From Acidovorax sp. sif1233 (GTDB lineage: Bacteria > Pseudomonadota > Gammaproteobacteria > Burkholderiales > Burkholderiaceae_C), in the NCBI RefSeq assembly GCF_019218755.1, contig NZ_JAHUWZ010000002.1, positions 496,001-560,000 of the forward strand: DNA of 64,000 nucleotides. Direction: 5' to 3'. The notes beneath the pieces are model-generated. The model searched no databases. It saw nothing but the letters and a program-made list of their open reading frames with translations, and was not told the DNA's origin. How positions within the stretch are numbered: position 1 is the stretch's first letter; every line of letters starts with the position of its first letter. Shown piece after piece: positions 47,372 through 57,784 of this stretch. Both the position numbers and the translations under genes were made by a program.

Positions 47372-48205
47372 TCAGTCGCGCAGCAGGTCGTTGATGCTGG
47401 TCTTGGAGCGCGTCTGCGCGTCCACCTGCTTGACGATGATGGCGGCGTACATGCTGTAGGGCGCGCCGTTGGCGGCCGTCTTGGGCAGGTTGCCGCTGAC
47501 CACCACCGAGCCAGAGGGCACGCGGCCATAGCTGATCTCGCCCGTGGCGCGGTTGAAGATGGGGGTGCTCTGGCCCAGGTACACGCCCATGCCCAGCACC
47601 GAGTTTTCTTCCACCACCACGCCTTCGACGACTTCGGAGCGCGCGCCGATGAAGCAGTTGTCTTCGATGATGGTGGGGCCGGCCTGCAGCGGCTCCAGCA
47701 CGCCGCCGATGCCCACGCCGCCCGACAGATGCACGTTGGCGCCGATCTGCGCGCACGAGCCCACGGTGGCCCAGGTGTCGACCATGGTGCCTTCGCCCAC
47801 GTAGGCGCCGATGTTCACGTACGACGGCATCAGGATCGCGCCCTTGGCGATGAAGCTGCCGCGGCGCGCCACGGCGGGGGGCACCACGCGCACGCCCGTG
47901 GCTTTCATCTCTTCTTCGGAGAGGTGGGCGAATTTCGTCTGCACCTTGTCGTAGAAGCCCAGGTCGCCGGCCTTGACCACTTCGTTGTCCTTGAGGCGGA
48001 ACGACAGCAGCACGGCCTTCTTGATCCACTGGTGCACGGTCCACTGGCCCACGCCTTCGCGCGTGGCCACGCGCAGCTTGCCGTTGTTCAACTCGGCGAT
48101 CACGTGCTCGACAGCGTCCTGGATTTCCTTGGGGGCGGCGGAGGGCGAGAGGCTGGCGCGGTTGTCCCAGGCGTTGTCGATGAGGGTTTGGAGTTGTTGG
48201 GTCAT
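47372..48205 (-). CDS. dapD: Tetrahydrodipicolinate N-succinyltransferase DapD
   Basis: A 277-residue trimeric left-handed beta-helix enzyme, close to the usual 274. Hexapeptide repeats run from about 100 to 235 ([40 protein letters not shown]). It succinylates tetrahydrodipicolinate using succinyl-CoA; DapC and DapE then act on the product. The start at 48205 ([19 protein letters not shown]) matches the family N-terminus, only 16 bp after the dapC stop, so the two are co-transcribed. Confidence 0.97.
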   Translation of the reverse strand: MTQQLQTLIDNAWDNRASLSPSAAPKEIQDAVEHVIAELNNGKLRVATREGVGQWTVHQWIKKAVLLSFRLKDNEVVKAGDLGFYDKVQTKFAHLSEEEMKATGVRVVPPAVARRGSFIAKGAILMPSYVNIGAYVGEGTMVDTWATVGSCAQIGANVHLSGGVGIGGVLEPLQAGPTIIEDNCFIGARSEVVEGVVVEENSVLGMGVYLGQSTPIFNRATGEISYGRVPSGSVVVSGNLPKTAANGAPYSMYAAIIVKQVDAQTRSKTSINDLLRD

Positions 48206-48221
48206 GTCGTTGTCGATCAGA

Positions 48222-49427
48222 TCAGGCAGTACGGGATTGGATGAATTGCACGATGCGCAGCGCGGCTTCCACGCATTCTTCGGTTTCGGCCACCAGGGCC
48301 ATGCGCACGCGCTGGGCGCCGGGGTTGCTGCCCTGGGCCTCGCGGGCCAGGTAGCTGCCGGGGAGCACGGTGACATTGTATTGAGCCAAGAGGGCGCGCG
48401 CGAACTCGGCGTCGTCCATGCCCAGGGCTTCGGGCACCTTGGCCCACAGGTAGAAGCCGGCATCCGGCAGGGCGACTTCCATGACGCCGGCGAGCAAGGG
48501 CGTGACCTGGGCGAATTTCTTGCGGTAGCGCGCGCGGTTCTCCACCACGTGCTGTTCATCGCCCCAGGCGGCAATGCTGGCCGCCTGCACGATGGGGCTC
48601 ATGGCGCTGCCATGGTAGGTGCGGTACAGCAGGAACGCCTTGATGAGGGCCGCGTCACCCGCCACGAAGCCGCTGCGCATGCCGGGCACGTTGCTGCGCT
48701 TGGAGAGGCTGGTGAAGGAAATGAGGTTCCTGTAGCCGCCGCGGCCCAGCTGGTCTGCGGCTTGCAGGCCGCCCAATGGAGGTTCGTCGCGGAAGTAGAT
48801 CTCGCTGTAGCACTCGTCCGAGGCAATGACAAAACCAAAGCGGTCGCTCAGTTCAAAGAGCTTCTTCCATTCGCCGAGCGGCATGACCGCGCCGGTGGGG
48901 TTGCCGGGGGAGCACACGAAAAGCAGCTGGGTCCGCTGCCACACCGCTTCCGGCACGGCGTCCCAATCCACCGCGAAGTTGCGCGCCGGATCGCTGGCCG
49001 CGTAGTAGGGGGTGGCGCCCGCCAGCAGCGCGGCGCCTTCGTAGATCTGATAGAACGGATTGGGGCAGACCACCAGCGGCTGGCCCTGTGAAGGGTCGAT
49101 GACGGTCTGCGCAAACGAGAAAAGCGCTTCCCGCGAACCGTTCACGGGCAGGACCTGGGTCGCGGGGTCCAGGGTGATCGCATACCGCTGATTCAGCCAT
49201 CGGGTGAAGGCCTCGCGCAGAGCCGGCTCCCCCGCCGTGGCCGGGTAGCTCGCCAGCCCACTGAGGTTGTTACTAAGTGCATCTTTGATGAACTGCGGTG
49301 TAGGATGGCGTGGCTCGCCCATGCCCAGGCTGATGGGACTGTAGGCTGCCGGGGGAGCCACCCCCGCGAATAGCTGCCGCAGCCGCTCGAAAGGGTAGGG
49401 CTGGAGATGGGAAAGCAGGGGATTCAT
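48222..49427 (-). CDS. dapC: Succinyldiaminopimelate transaminase DapC
   Basis: A 401-residue class I/II PLP aminotransferase. The PLP lysine is in [30 protein letters not shown] and SPGNPTGAV are further family motifs. Its position directly before dapD supports DapC (N-succinyl-2-amino-6-ketopimelate to succinyl-diaminopimelate) over other aminotransferases. It begins the operon dapC-dapD-pilU-dapE-prmB and is divergent from the chemoreceptor gene. Confidence 0.93.
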   Translation of the reverse strand: MNPLLSHLQPYPFERLRQLFAGVAPPAAYSPISLGMGEPRHPTPQFIKDALSNNLSGLASYPATAGEPALREAFTRWLNQRYAITLDPATQVLPVNGSREALFSFAQTVIDPSQGQPLVVCPNPFYQIYEGAALLAGATPYYAASDPARNFAVDWDAVPEAVWQRTQLLFVCSPGNPTGAVMPLGEWKKLFELSDRFGFVIASDECYSEIYFRDEPPLGGLQAADQLGRGGYRNLISFTSLSKRSNVPGMRSGFVAGDAALIKAFLLYRTYHGSAMSPIVQAASIAAWGDEQHVVENRARYRKKFAQVTPLLAGVMEVALPDAGFYLWAKVPEALGMDDAEFARALLAQYNVTVLPGSYLAREAQGSNPGAQRVRMALVAETEECVEAALRIVQFIQSRTA

Positions 49428-49591
49428 GGGGCGCCATTATGGGCGATGGGCCCGGTCCATTGCCGCAGCATGCGCGGGCTGCGGGCCCGGGTGGGCGGCG
49501 CCCCGGCAGGCCCCCTGCACCCGGTCTGTCAATCCGCCGTAAGTGCCGGCCCCTAGGATTCGCGCCAGTTGCAAGAACGACAAGAGGAGAC

Positions 49592-51085
49592 ATGATGTCA
49601 GGATTCCTACCGCTGCGTCCGGGACTTTGGTGGATGCGCAGGTGGCATCTGCCTGGCAAACTGCTCTCGCTGGGTTTCCTGGTGGCGGCCGCGCTCGCCA
49701 TCGCGGCATGGGGATCGCCCTGGTGGTTGTTCGCGCTGGGTGCCGGAGCGGTGGCCTATGCCCTGCTGGCGCTCTACATCAGCCTCTCGAGCGACCTCGC
49801 CGGGCTGGCGCGGACCATCGAGCTGACCCAGGGCGGGGATCTGCGCGCACAGGCCCGCGGCGACCATGGGCACGATGAGGTCGCAGAGATGGCGAAGTCG
49901 CTCGACCGCATGGTGATCACGCTCTCCTCCATGGTGGCCGACATCCGCAGCAACGCGGCGCTGGTGGCCCATGCGGGCCAGAGCCTGGCCGAGGGCAACC
50001 GGTCCCTGGCCGACCGCACCGAGCAGCAGGCGGCCAATCTGGAACAGACAGCGGCCAGCGTGGAACAGTTGTCGTCCGCCGTGCAGAACAACGCGCAGAC
50101 GGCCCAGAGTGCCGATGCGCGGGCCGCCCAGGTGCGCAGCGCGGCCGATGCGGGCGCGCAAGCCATGGCACGTGCCGTTCAATCGGTCGAAGCCATCCAG
50201 CAAGGGGCGCGGCGCATGACCGAAATCATCGGCGTCATCGACAGCATTGCATTTCAGACCAACATCCTGGCCCTGAACGCCGCCGTCGAGGCCGCACGGG
50301 CGGGTGAGCAGGGCCGCGGGTTTGCCGTGGTGGCCGCGGAGGTGCGCACGCTGGCCAAGCGGTCCAGCGATGCGGCGCACGAAATCCGCGAGCTGATCGG
50401 CGCCTCGGTCAGCCAGGTCGAGGCCAGCGCAGGCCTGATCCGTTCGGCCGGGGAGGGCATCTCCGACATGGCGGGAGGTATTCGCAGCGTGGCGGCCAGC
50501 ATGTCCGAGATCTCCGGGTCGAGCACCGAGCAGAGCACGGGCCTGCGCGAGGTCAGTGCCGCGGTGCAGCAGCTGGACCAGATCACCCAGCACAACGCCC
50601 AGATGGTGGGCCATGCCGTGCAACAGGCCGAAGCCCTGGAGAGCCGGGCATCCACGTTGTCGCGCGCGGTGTCGGCATTTCGCCTGCAGCAGGGCACCGC
50701 CGAGGAGGCCGTGGCGCTGGTGAGCAGGGCAGTGGCATTGCACAAGAGCACTTCGCGCGACCAGTTCCTGCGCAGCATTACCGACAAGAGCCAGCCGTAC
50801 CACGACCGGGACATGTATGTGTTCGTGCTGGATACCGCCGGCACCTATCTTGCCTTTGGTGGCAACACCGCCAAGGTGGGCACACGCGTACAGGACATCC
50901 CGGGCATCGCGGGGGACCGCCTCGTGAGCGATATCGTCGGCCAGGCCGACCATGCCCCGGGCTGGGTGGAGTACAACATCACCAACCCCTCCACCGGCGC
51001 GGTGCAGACAAAGATGTCCTATGTCAGCCGCGTGGGAGATCTGTATGTGGGGTGTGGGGTGTACAAGGCGCTGGCGGCGCGCTGA
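49592..51085 (+). CDS. Methyl-accepting chemotaxis protein with C-terminal Cache-like domain
   Basis: A 497-residue chemoreceptor. Two membrane segments near 24-40 and 44-63 have almost no periplasmic loop between them. A HAMP region follows, then the signalling hairpin with the highly conserved tip ([40 protein letters not shown]) near 212-270. After the coiled coil, residues ~388-497 form a single-Cache-like sensor ([40 protein letters not shown]). The sensor would therefore be cytosolic. AGAGGAGA precedes the ATG at 49592. Confidence 0.88.
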   Translation: MMSGFLPLRPGLWWMRRWHLPGKLLSLGFLVAAALAIAAWGSPWWLFALGAGAVAYALLALYISLSSDLAGLARTIELTQGGDLRAQARGDHGHDEVAEMAKSLDRMVITLSSMVADIRSNAALVAHAGQSLAEGNRSLADRTEQQAANLEQTAASVEQLSSAVQNNAQTAQSADARAAQVRSAADAGAQAMARAVQSVEAIQQGARRMTEIIGVIDSIAFQTNILALNAAVEAARAGEQGRGFAVVAAEVRTLAKRSSDAAHEIRELIGASVSQVEASAGLIRSAGEGISDMAGGIRSVAASMSEISGSSTEQSTGLREVSAAVQQLDQITQHNAQMVGHAVQQAEALESRASTLSRAVSAFRLQQGTAEEAVALVSRAVALHKSTSRDQFLRSITDKSQPYHDRDMYVFVLDTAGTYLAFGGNTAKVGTRVQDIPGIAGDRLVSDIVGQADHAPGWVEYNITNPSTGAVQTKMSYVSRVGDLYVGCGVYKALAAR

Positions 51086-51154
51086 GCACACCTGGCGGGC
51101 TTCTGTGCAGAAAGGCAGAAGGAGGGGCGGAGGCCTCCTCACTGCCTTGTGCGT

Positions 51155-51883
51155 CTAGCGCGGGTTTTGGGCGCGCCGCTGGCGGGCACGTTCCAGCGCG
51201 GCGGCAATGGCGGCCTGGCGCAGTGCCTGGGCCTTGTCCTCTTCGCCTCGGATGAGAGAGGTGGACGGATTGTGGTCTGCCGAGGCTATGGTGGGCATGG
51301 CAGCCCCGTTGATCTCGGGAAAATCCTTGTCTTCCACCACCGCCTCCAGGGGCAGGCGTTCGCGGTGTGCCTGATAGCGCTGGCGTGCCTGCTGGGCCAG
51401 CGGCGCGGACCAGGCGGACCAGCCGGTGGTGGCGCCGCTGATGTTTTCCATGTGGATGCAATCCACCGGACACACAGGCACGCACAGTTCGCAGCCAGTG
51501 CAGTAAGGCTCAATGACCGTGTGCATTTTCTTGTGGGTACCCACGATGGCGTCGGTCGGGCAGGCCTTGATGCACAGCGTGCAGCCTATGCACCACGCCT
51601 CGTCGATGAAAACCACGGCGCGCGGGGCCTCCGTGCCATGCTCGGCGCTCAGCGGCAAGACCGGCTGCCCGGTGATGGCGGCGAGGCGGGCAATGCCCTC
51701 GGCCCCGCCGGGAGGGCACTGGTTGATGGGGACGCCATGCTCCGCAATGGCGTGGGCGTATGCCGCGCAATCCGGGTAGCCGCAGCGCGTGCATTGCGTC
51801 TGGGGCAATGCCGCGTCAATCCGCACCGCAAGCGCTGACGGTGCTGCGGGGGGAGGGCTGGGAATGTGCGGCGGTACGCTCAA
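51155..51883 (-). CDS. rsxB: RnfB/RsxB-like ferredoxin, lacking the membrane anchor
   Basis: A 242-residue iron-sulfur protein. An N-terminal Fe-S domain has C31, C34, C39 and C56 ([16 protein letters not shown]); two 4Fe-4S clusters follow with C98/101/104/108 and C128/131/134/138. This matches RnfB after its membrane helix, but the hydrophobic anchor is absent and no other rnf genes are near. It may pass electrons to a soluble partner. It starts with TTG overlapping the phaZ stop (TTGA), so translation is coupled to the depolymerase gene. Confidence 0.88.
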   Translation of the reverse strand: MSVPPHIPSPPPAAPSALAVRIDAALPQTQCTRCGYPDCAAYAHAIAEHGVPINQCPPGGAEGIARLAAITGQPVLPLSAEHGTEAPRAVVFIDEAWCIGCTLCIKACPTDAIVGTHKKMHTVIEPYCTGCELCVPVCPVDCIHMENISGATTGWSAWSAPLAQQARQRYQAHRERLPLEAVVEDKDFPEINGAAMPTIASADHNPSTSLIRGEEDKAQALRQAAIAAALERARQRRAQNPR

Positions 51884-53418
51884 GCCTTGCGGGCCGCGCT
51901 GCGGCGGGTGCGGGATGGCGTTGCGGCGCTGACGGTCGCCTTGGCCGCCGCGACCGGGTCTGCCTCGGCGGGCGCCGCCGCTCCCGTGGGCTTGGTGCGG
52001 TTGCCAGCGGGGGCCACCCAGCGGGTGGCCACGGGCGCTACGGCTTTCACAGCCGTCCTGGCGGCGGCCTTGGGGGCAGCGACCTTTTTTGGCGCCAGGC
52101 TGGGGGGGTTGTCGTCCGGGGTTTCCGTCACGGGTACCGCGGCCTTTTTCTGGGGCTGTTCATGCTGCAGGATGAAGGCGCGCACCTGCGGGTACACCAC
52201 TTCGCGCCAGCGCCGGCCGCTGAAGATGCCGTAATGGCCTGCACCCTTGGCTTCCAGGTGGCGCTGCTCCTTGCGCACGATGCCGCTGCACAGGTCATGC
52301 GCGGCCTCGGTCTGCCCCGAACCTGAAATATCGTCGAGTTCGCCCTCGACGGTGAACAGCGCGGTGGTCTTGATGTCCTGCGGGCGCACGCGCTCGATCT
52401 TGCCTTCGGGGGAGCGTACGTCCCAGGTGCCGTTCACCAGCTTGTAGTCCTGGAACACGGTCTGGATGGTTTCCAGGTAGTAGTCCGCGTCCATGTCGAG
52501 CACGGCGTTGTATTCGTCGTAGAACTTGCGGTGGGCCTCGACGCTGGCGTCGTCGCCCTTGATCAGGTCCTTGAAGTAATCGTAGTGGCTGCTGGCGTGG
52601 CGGTCAGGGTTCATGGCCACGAAGCCGGTGTACTGCAAGAAGCCGGGGTACACACGCCGCCCCGCGCCGGGGAAGTTCTCTGGCACGCGGTAGATCACGT
52701 TGTTCTCGAACCATTCGAAGCTGCGGTTCGTTGCCAGGTTGTTGACGGCCGTGGGCGACTTGCGGGCGTCGATCGGCCCCCCCATCATGGTCATGCTCAG
52801 CGGCGTGGTTTCACCCCGGCTGGCCATCAGCGACACGGCAGCCAGCACCGGCACCGTGGGCTGGCAGACGCTGATCACATGGCAATTGCCATAGACGCCC
52901 TGCAGGTGGCGGATGAATTCCTGCACGTAGTTCACATAGTCGTCGAGGTGGAATTCGCCATCGGCCAGGGGCACCAGGCGGGCATTCTTCCAGTCGGTGA
53001 TGTAGACCTTGTGGTCCTTGAGCATGGTGCGCACGGTGTCGCGCAGCAAGGTGGCGTAGTGGCCCGACAAGGGAGCCACGATCAGCACCACGGGCTGGGC
53101 CTTGAGCTTGGTCAGGGTCGCGGGGTCGTCCGAGAACCGCTTGAAGCGGCGCAGCTCGCAGAACGGCTTGTCCATCTCGATGCGTTCATGCACCGCCACG
53201 CCCACGCCATCCACGTCCACGGAGTGGATCTCGAACGCCGGCTTTTCGTAGTCCTTGCCCAGGCGGTACAGCAGTTCGTAGCCTGCGGACATGCGCTGCG
53301 CCAACGGGCTTTCGCTGAACGGCGACATGGGGTTGCTGAACAGCTTGGCAGCGGCCTGTGCGAAATCGGTAAATGGCTCCATCAGCGAGCGCTGGGTTTC
53401 GTAGATGTGATACAGCAT
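51880..53418 (-). CDS. phaZ: Intracellular polyhydroxyalkanoate depolymerase PhaZ with basic tail
   Basis: A 512-residue enzyme that mobilises intracellular PHB. The catalytic cysteine is C185 in [10 protein letters not shown] (the intracellular PhaZ type uses cysteine instead of serine), with an aspartate near EGELDDISG and histidine in [10 protein letters not shown]. Residues ~419-512 are an Ala/Lys/Pro/Arg-rich tail ([27 protein letters not shown] at the end) that resembles histone H1-like or PhaM-like DNA/granule-binding tails. The start at 53418 is followed by the family N-terminus [16 protein letters not shown]. Confidence 0.92.
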   Translation of the reverse strand: MLYHIYETQRSLMEPFTDFAQAAAKLFSNPMSPFSESPLAQRMSAGYELLYRLGKDYEKPAFEIHSVDVDGVGVAVHERIEMDKPFCELRRFKRFSDDPATLTKLKAQPVVLIVAPLSGHYATLLRDTVRTMLKDHKVYITDWKNARLVPLADGEFHLDDYVNYVQEFIRHLQGVYGNCHVISVCQPTVPVLAAVSLMASRGETTPLSMTMMGGPIDARKSPTAVNNLATNRSFEWFENNVIYRVPENFPGAGRRVYPGFLQYTGFVAMNPDRHASSHYDYFKDLIKGDDASVEAHRKFYDEYNAVLDMDADYYLETIQTVFQDYKLVNGTWDVRSPEGKIERVRPQDIKTTALFTVEGELDDISGSGQTEAAHDLCSGIVRKEQRHLEAKGAGHYGIFSGRRWREVVYPQVRAFILQHEQPQKKAAVPVTETPDDNPPSLAPKKVAAPKAAARTAVKAVAPVATRWVAPAGNRTKPTGAAAPAEADPVAAAKATVSAATPSRTRRSAARKA

Positions 53419-53436
53419 GGGCGAAACTCCGTTTTG

Positions 53437-53451
53437 TTGCAGTGCAATATA
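53437..53451 (-). promoter_or_regulatory. TTGCA(G)TGCAA site and TATATT box upstream of phaZ
   Basis: TTGCAGTGCAA at 53437-53447 is palindromic apart from its centre and overlaps TATATT (minus strand, 53446-53451), a possible -10 element. TGC-rich palindromes of this kind are known targets of the PHA regulator PhaR in other bacteria, so this could be a PhaR site; phaR itself is not in the window. Confidence 0.4.
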
Positions 53452-53624
53452 GCAGCACTTGGTAACAAGCGCATGGAGGAAAACCACCAATGACCAGTCA
53501 CCTATGCGACAGGCCGGGGGTGTCCAGGGCACGTCCCGCTCCTGCCGGATGCCCCAAGCCCGCCTTGCTACAAACCCAATAGCAAAGAAGGTAATGAGAG
53601 AGGCCGTGGAATGCCTTTCGCAGA

Positions 53625-54719
53625 CTATTGCGGCCTGGGCTCCGCGTGCTCCTGCAGCCACGCTTCAAAGGATTCGCGCGCCGAGTTGCGCAATGCCGGG
53701 CGGAACGCCGCCTTGTTACTCAGGTACAGGCAGTGCCGGATCACGGTGTAGGGGTTGAAGCTCGCCTGGGGGTTCTGCTCTTCAAAATGCTGCTTGTAGC
53801 GCTTGACCACGCCCACGGTCTCGCGCATCAGCGCGTTGAAGCGTGCCCGTGTCATGCCGGGAGACCAGACCTGGATGTCATCCACGAAACCGTCCACCTT
53901 GGACGGCTCGAACTCGAAGTCCTTGAAGAAGTGCGTCGCGATCTTGAGGAAGGTGAACGCGTTGAGCTCGCTGCTGGGCGCCGGCGCCTTGCTGGGAGCC
54001 TGCGGGTTGCTGTCGTCGGGTGCGGCATCGGCGAGGGGTTCCTCCGTCTCGTCGGGCGCCTGGAGCAGTTCCGCGGCCGTGGCATCGCGGATCTGGCGGA
54101 ACTCGCGGTCGGCCAGCTCGAACAAGGCAGACAGCACATTGATGCGCCGCTTGAGCTGGCCGGGAATGGACTTCTTGTACTTGATCCGGTGGTCCAGCAC
54201 GCTCCAGGAGTCCTGGATGATGGTGCGCACTTGCAGCTCGAAGGGCAGGTGGGCGTAGGCCGCGTGCTCGGGCAAGCCGCGTTCGGCGGTGCTCAGCTTG
54301 AGGTCCAGGTGCAGGCCCTTGTAGCCAAACGATGCCTCGGTGCTTTCCACCGCCGTCACCTTGTCCGTGACATCGATCACCGCGAAGTGCGAACGCACGA
54401 TCTGGGCGATCTTCTCCAGTTCATCCTCATAGAGGCACACCACGCGCACGCCGACCAGGTCCGTGATGTAGCCCTGGATTTCGTAGGCCGTGTTGCTTTC
54501 TTCCAGTGACGGACGATATTTGCGCACGAACTTGCGGATGCATTCATCCACCTCCTTCACCCGGCCTTCCACCTTGGCGATGTCCACGCCTCCCGCACGC
54601 GTGACCACGGCCGCGACCATGCCCGTGAGGGCTGCGCAAGCCGCCTCCAGCGCGGCGGACTGCTGCGCGTAGAACGCGCGGAAATGGGATTCCTCCAGGT
54701 CGAAATCAAGGGATGGCAT
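53625..54719 (-). CDS. RelA/SpoT-domain protein, probable (p)ppGpp synthetase
   Basis: A 364-residue protein with one RelA/SpoT synthetase domain at about 45-200. Visible motifs are YITDLVGVRVVCLYEDELEK, ASFGYKGLHLDLKLS and PFELQVRTIIQDSWSVLDHR, which carry the residues for GTP binding and pyrophosphate transfer. There is no HD hydrolase domain and no TGS/ACT regulatory part, as in small alarmone synthetases. The C-terminal third is unrecognised. Start at 54719 (MPSLDFDLEESHF). Divergent from the GGDEF-EAL gene. Confidence 0.88.
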   Translation of the reverse strand: MPSLDFDLEESHFRAFYAQQSAALEAACAALTGMVAAVVTRAGGVDIAKVEGRVKEVDECIRKFVRKYRPSLEESNTAYEIQGYITDLVGVRVVCLYEDELEKIAQIVRSHFAVIDVTDKVTAVESTEASFGYKGLHLDLKLSTAERGLPEHAAYAHLPFELQVRTIIQDSWSVLDHRIKYKKSIPGQLKRRINVLSALFELADREFRQIRDATAAELLQAPDETEEPLADAAPDDSNPQAPSKAPAPSSELNAFTFLKIATHFFKDFEFEPSKVDGFVDDIQVWSPGMTRARFNALMRETVGVVKRYKQHFEEQNPQASFNPYTVIRHCLYLSNKAAFRPALRNSARESFEAWLQEHAEPRPQ

Positions 54720-54970
54720 GCCGTGTCTCTGCGTTCTGGGTGGGTTCGGATCGGTGGGCTGGCGTGGCGCCTGTCCATGCAAGCATATCCGCCACGGCGC
54801 CGGAGCCTGATGCAGGATGTACGGAAAGCCCGTGGGGACGCCCCTGCCTCTTTGCCGCGGGGGGCCGGGGCCGATAATGGTGCCGATCTGTCCCCACCTG
54901 TCCAAGGGAACCCGCACGCCTTGTCCCATCCGCCGTCCCCCACGCCCTTCCCGGCAAGGCCAGGAAAGCC

Positions 54971-57778
54971 ATGACCCGGCCGCCGCATCCCCCAGGGGGC
55001 CCGCCTGCGGCGGCTGATGGCGTGCGCGAGGCTTCGCGCCTGGACGGCGCCGCCAGCCAGCGGTGGCTGGCCGTGGTGCTGCCACCCCTGGTCGCGGCAC
55101 TCATGCTCGGTTTGACCTTTTTGTACTGGCAGAGCGAGGAGCGCGGCGCGCGGGCCAAGCGCGAGCAGAATTTCCAGGTGGCGGCTGACCACATCGCCTA
55201 CAACCTGGCGGACCGCCTCGCGACGTACGAGGTGGTGCTGCGCGGGGTCAAGGGGTACTTCGAAGGGTCGGAGCGCATTGACCGTGAAGAGTTTCAGGCC
55301 TATGTGGGCGCGCTGCAGCTGCAGGAGACCCGGCCCGGCCTGCAGGGCATCGCGCTCATCCTGCAGTTGCCCGCCTCGGCCCTTGAAGCGCACACCCACG
55401 ACATGCGCACGCGCGGTTTTCCGGGCTACAGCGTGCGGCCCGCAGGAGCGCGGCCCCTCTACGCGCCCATCACCCATGTCGAGCCGCTGGAAGGTGGCAA
55501 CCTCGACACCCTGGGTTTCGACACCTTGACGGTTCCCGCCGCCAGGGATGCGCTCGACAGGGCCCGCCTCACGGGCGAATTGGCGCTGTCCGGCCCGCTG
55601 GCGCTTCGCCCGGACAGCGAGCCAAGCCTGGCGATGTACCTGCCTTTGCACGATACCGTGGCCGACATGCGGTCTGGCGATGGCCGGCGTGCGGGACTGG
55701 TGGGCTGGGTCAGCGCCACTTTTCGCATCGCCGATGTGGTCCGCGGCATGGCCAGGGAGTTCGATTCGGACATCGGGTTTCAGATCCTCGACGGCATGGT
55801 GCCGGGCCCCACGGCATCCGGCACGCGCCTGTTCACCAACACCGAGCCCGCGGCGCAGGCCCCCGCCGCGGAAGCCCCAGGGCTTCAGGCCACCCGGGAG
55901 CTGAAGTTTGGCGGGCGGCGCTGGACCTTGCAGATGTCGCCACTGCCCGCGTTCGAGCTGCGTCACGAGGACAACAGCCACCTGCCCGTGGCCGTGATGG
56001 GCACGGCATTGAGCCTGCTGCTGGCGTGGTTCACGTGGCTGCTGGCCACGGGGCGCGAGAGGGCGGTGGCGCTGGCGCTGGACATGACGGCCGCGCTGCG
56101 GGCCACGCGCGACGACCTGGAAAGCACCCTCAACGCGATTCCCGACCTGCTCTTTGAACTGGGGCTGGACGGCCGCATCCACCACTACCGGTCGGCGCGC
56201 TCCGAGCTGCTGGCGCTGCCGCCCGAGATGTTCCTTGGCCGGCTCGTGACGGACGTGGTGCCCCCCGAGGCGGCCGCTGGCTGCCATGCCGCGCTGCAGG
56301 AGGCGCACCGCACCGGCTATTCCACCGGCCAGCAGTACCGGCTGGAACTCGATGGCACCACGCACTGGTTCGAGCTGTCCATTGCGCGCAAGGAAAGCGC
56401 GGCGCCGGGCGCCGGGCCACGGTTCATCGCCTTGTCGCGCGACATCACCGAACGCAAGCTGGCCGAGGCGCGCACCCATCAGCTCGCCTACTTCGACGGA
56501 CTCACCGGCCTGCCCAACCGGCGCATGCTGCTCGACCGCATGGAACAGGCGCTGCGCAGTGCCCGCAAAGCGGCCCAGGTCGGCGCGGTGCTCTACATCG
56601 ACCTGGACAACTTCAAGCAGATCAACGACGCGCGCGGCCACACGCTGGGCGATGCCTTGCTGATGCAGGTGGCCGACCGCCTCGTGCAGCGGCTGCGCCC
56701 CGGGGATACGGTAGCGCGCCTGGGCGGGGACGAGTTCGTGGTGCTCGTGCACAACCTGGCCTCCGACATGGAATCCGCCGGCCGGGCCGCCCTGCAGATG
56801 GCCGAGGAGATGCGGCTGGCGCTGGAGGCTCCCTACACCATCGACACCCATCTTTACAGCAGCACCGGCAGCATCGGCATCACGCTGTTTCCCCAGCGGG
56901 ACGAGGGCGTGGAGGACCTGCTGCGCGAGGCCGACACGGCCATGTACCGCGCCAAGGACCTGGGCCGCAACCGCGTCCGCTTTTACGAGGCTGCGATGCA
57001 GTCCGACGTGCAGGAGCGCCTGGCCCTGGAGCAGGACCTCAAGCAGGCCCACGCGGAAGGGCAGCTGGCCGCTTTCGTGCAAAACCAGGTGGATGCGGCC
57101 GGGACGGTGGTCGGCGGCGAGTTGCTGATGCGCTGGGACCACCCCGAGCGCGGCGCCGTGCCGCCCAGCCGCTTCATCCCCATCGCCGAAAGTTCGGGGC
57201 TCATCCTGCGCATGGGGGACTGGATGATCCAGCAGGCCTGCGAAACCCTGGCACGCCTGCAGGCGGCGGGGCACAGCCTGTCGCTGTCGGTCAACGTGAG
57301 CCAGCGGCAGTTCCGCCAGGACGATTTCGTGGAGCGCATCCGCCATGTGCTGGCCCGCACCGGCGCCCTGCCGGCGAACCTCATCCTGGAGGTCACGGAA
57401 AGCCTTCTCATCGAGAACCTGGACGACACCATTGCCCGCATGACCGAGATCGTGCGGCTGGGCGTGCGCTTTTCCATCGACGACTTTGGCACGGGCTACT
57501 CCAGCCTGGCCTACCTCAAGCGGCTGCCGCTGTACGAACTCAAGATCGACAGGAGCTTCGTGCAGGACACGCCCGACGACCCGGACGACACCGCCATCGT
57601 GCAGTCCATCATTTCCGTGGCCCGCCACCTGCGCCTGCGTGTGGTGGCGGAGGGCGTGGAAACCCGCGCCCAGGCGGACTTCCTGGCCGACAGCCAGTGC
57701 GACTGCCTGCAGGGCTATCTGTTCGGGAGGCCAGAGCCTCTGGAAACCTGGCTGGCCAGACAGGCGCCGCGGGCGTGA
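54971..57778 (+). CDS. CHASE-PAS-GGDEF-EAL membrane signalling protein
   Basis: A 935-residue cyclic di-GMP protein. A membrane segment at about 37-55 and one near 340-360 enclose a periplasmic CHASE domain. A PAS domain (about 380-495), GGDEF (about 500-660) and EAL (about 680-930) follow. GGDEF is intact at about 585 with an RPGD inhibition site before it. The phosphodiesterase start motif is ELL rather than EAL (GGELLMRW), but the glutamate is kept and DDFGTG, KIDRSF and EGVET are intact, so activity is plausible. AGGAAA precedes the ATG. Confidence 0.9.
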   Translation: MTRPPHPPGGPPAAADGVREASRLDGAASQRWLAVVLPPLVAALMLGLTFLYWQSEERGARAKREQNFQVAADHIAYNLADRLATYEVVLRGVKGYFEGSERIDREEFQAYVGALQLQETRPGLQGIALILQLPASALEAHTHDMRTRGFPGYSVRPAGARPLYAPITHVEPLEGGNLDTLGFDTLTVPAARDALDRARLTGELALSGPLALRPDSEPSLAMYLPLHDTVADMRSGDGRRAGLVGWVSATFRIADVVRGMAREFDSDIGFQILDGMVPGPTASGTRLFTNTEPAAQAPAAEAPGLQATRELKFGGRRWTLQMSPLPAFELRHEDNSHLPVAVMGTALSLLLAWFTWLLATGRERAVALALDMTAALRATRDDLESTLNAIPDLLFELGLDGRIHHYRSARSELLALPPEMFLGRLVTDVVPPEAAAGCHAALQEAHRTGYSTGQQYRLELDGTTHWFELSIARKESAAPGAGPRFIALSRDITERKLAEARTHQLAYFDGLTGLPNRRMLLDRMEQALRSARKAAQVGAVLYIDLDNFKQINDARGHTLGDALLMQVADRLVQRLRPGDTVARLGGDEFVVLVHNLASDMESAGRAALQMAEEMRLALEAPYTIDTHLYSSTGSIGITLFPQRDEGVEDLLREADTAMYRAKDLGRNRVRFYEAAMQSDVQERLALEQDLKQAHAEGQLAAFVQNQVDAAGTVVGGELLMRWDHPERGAVPPSRFIPIAESSGLILRMGDWMIQQACETLARLQAAGHSLSLSVNVSQRQFRQDDFVERIRHVLARTGALPANLILEVTESLLIENLDDTIARMTEIVRLGVRFSIDDFGTGYSSLAYLKRLPLYELKIDRSFVQDTPDDPDDTAIVQSIISVARHLRLRVVAEGVETRAQADFLADSQCDCLQGYLFGRPEPLETWLARQAPRA

Positions 57779-57784
57779 ACCGCG

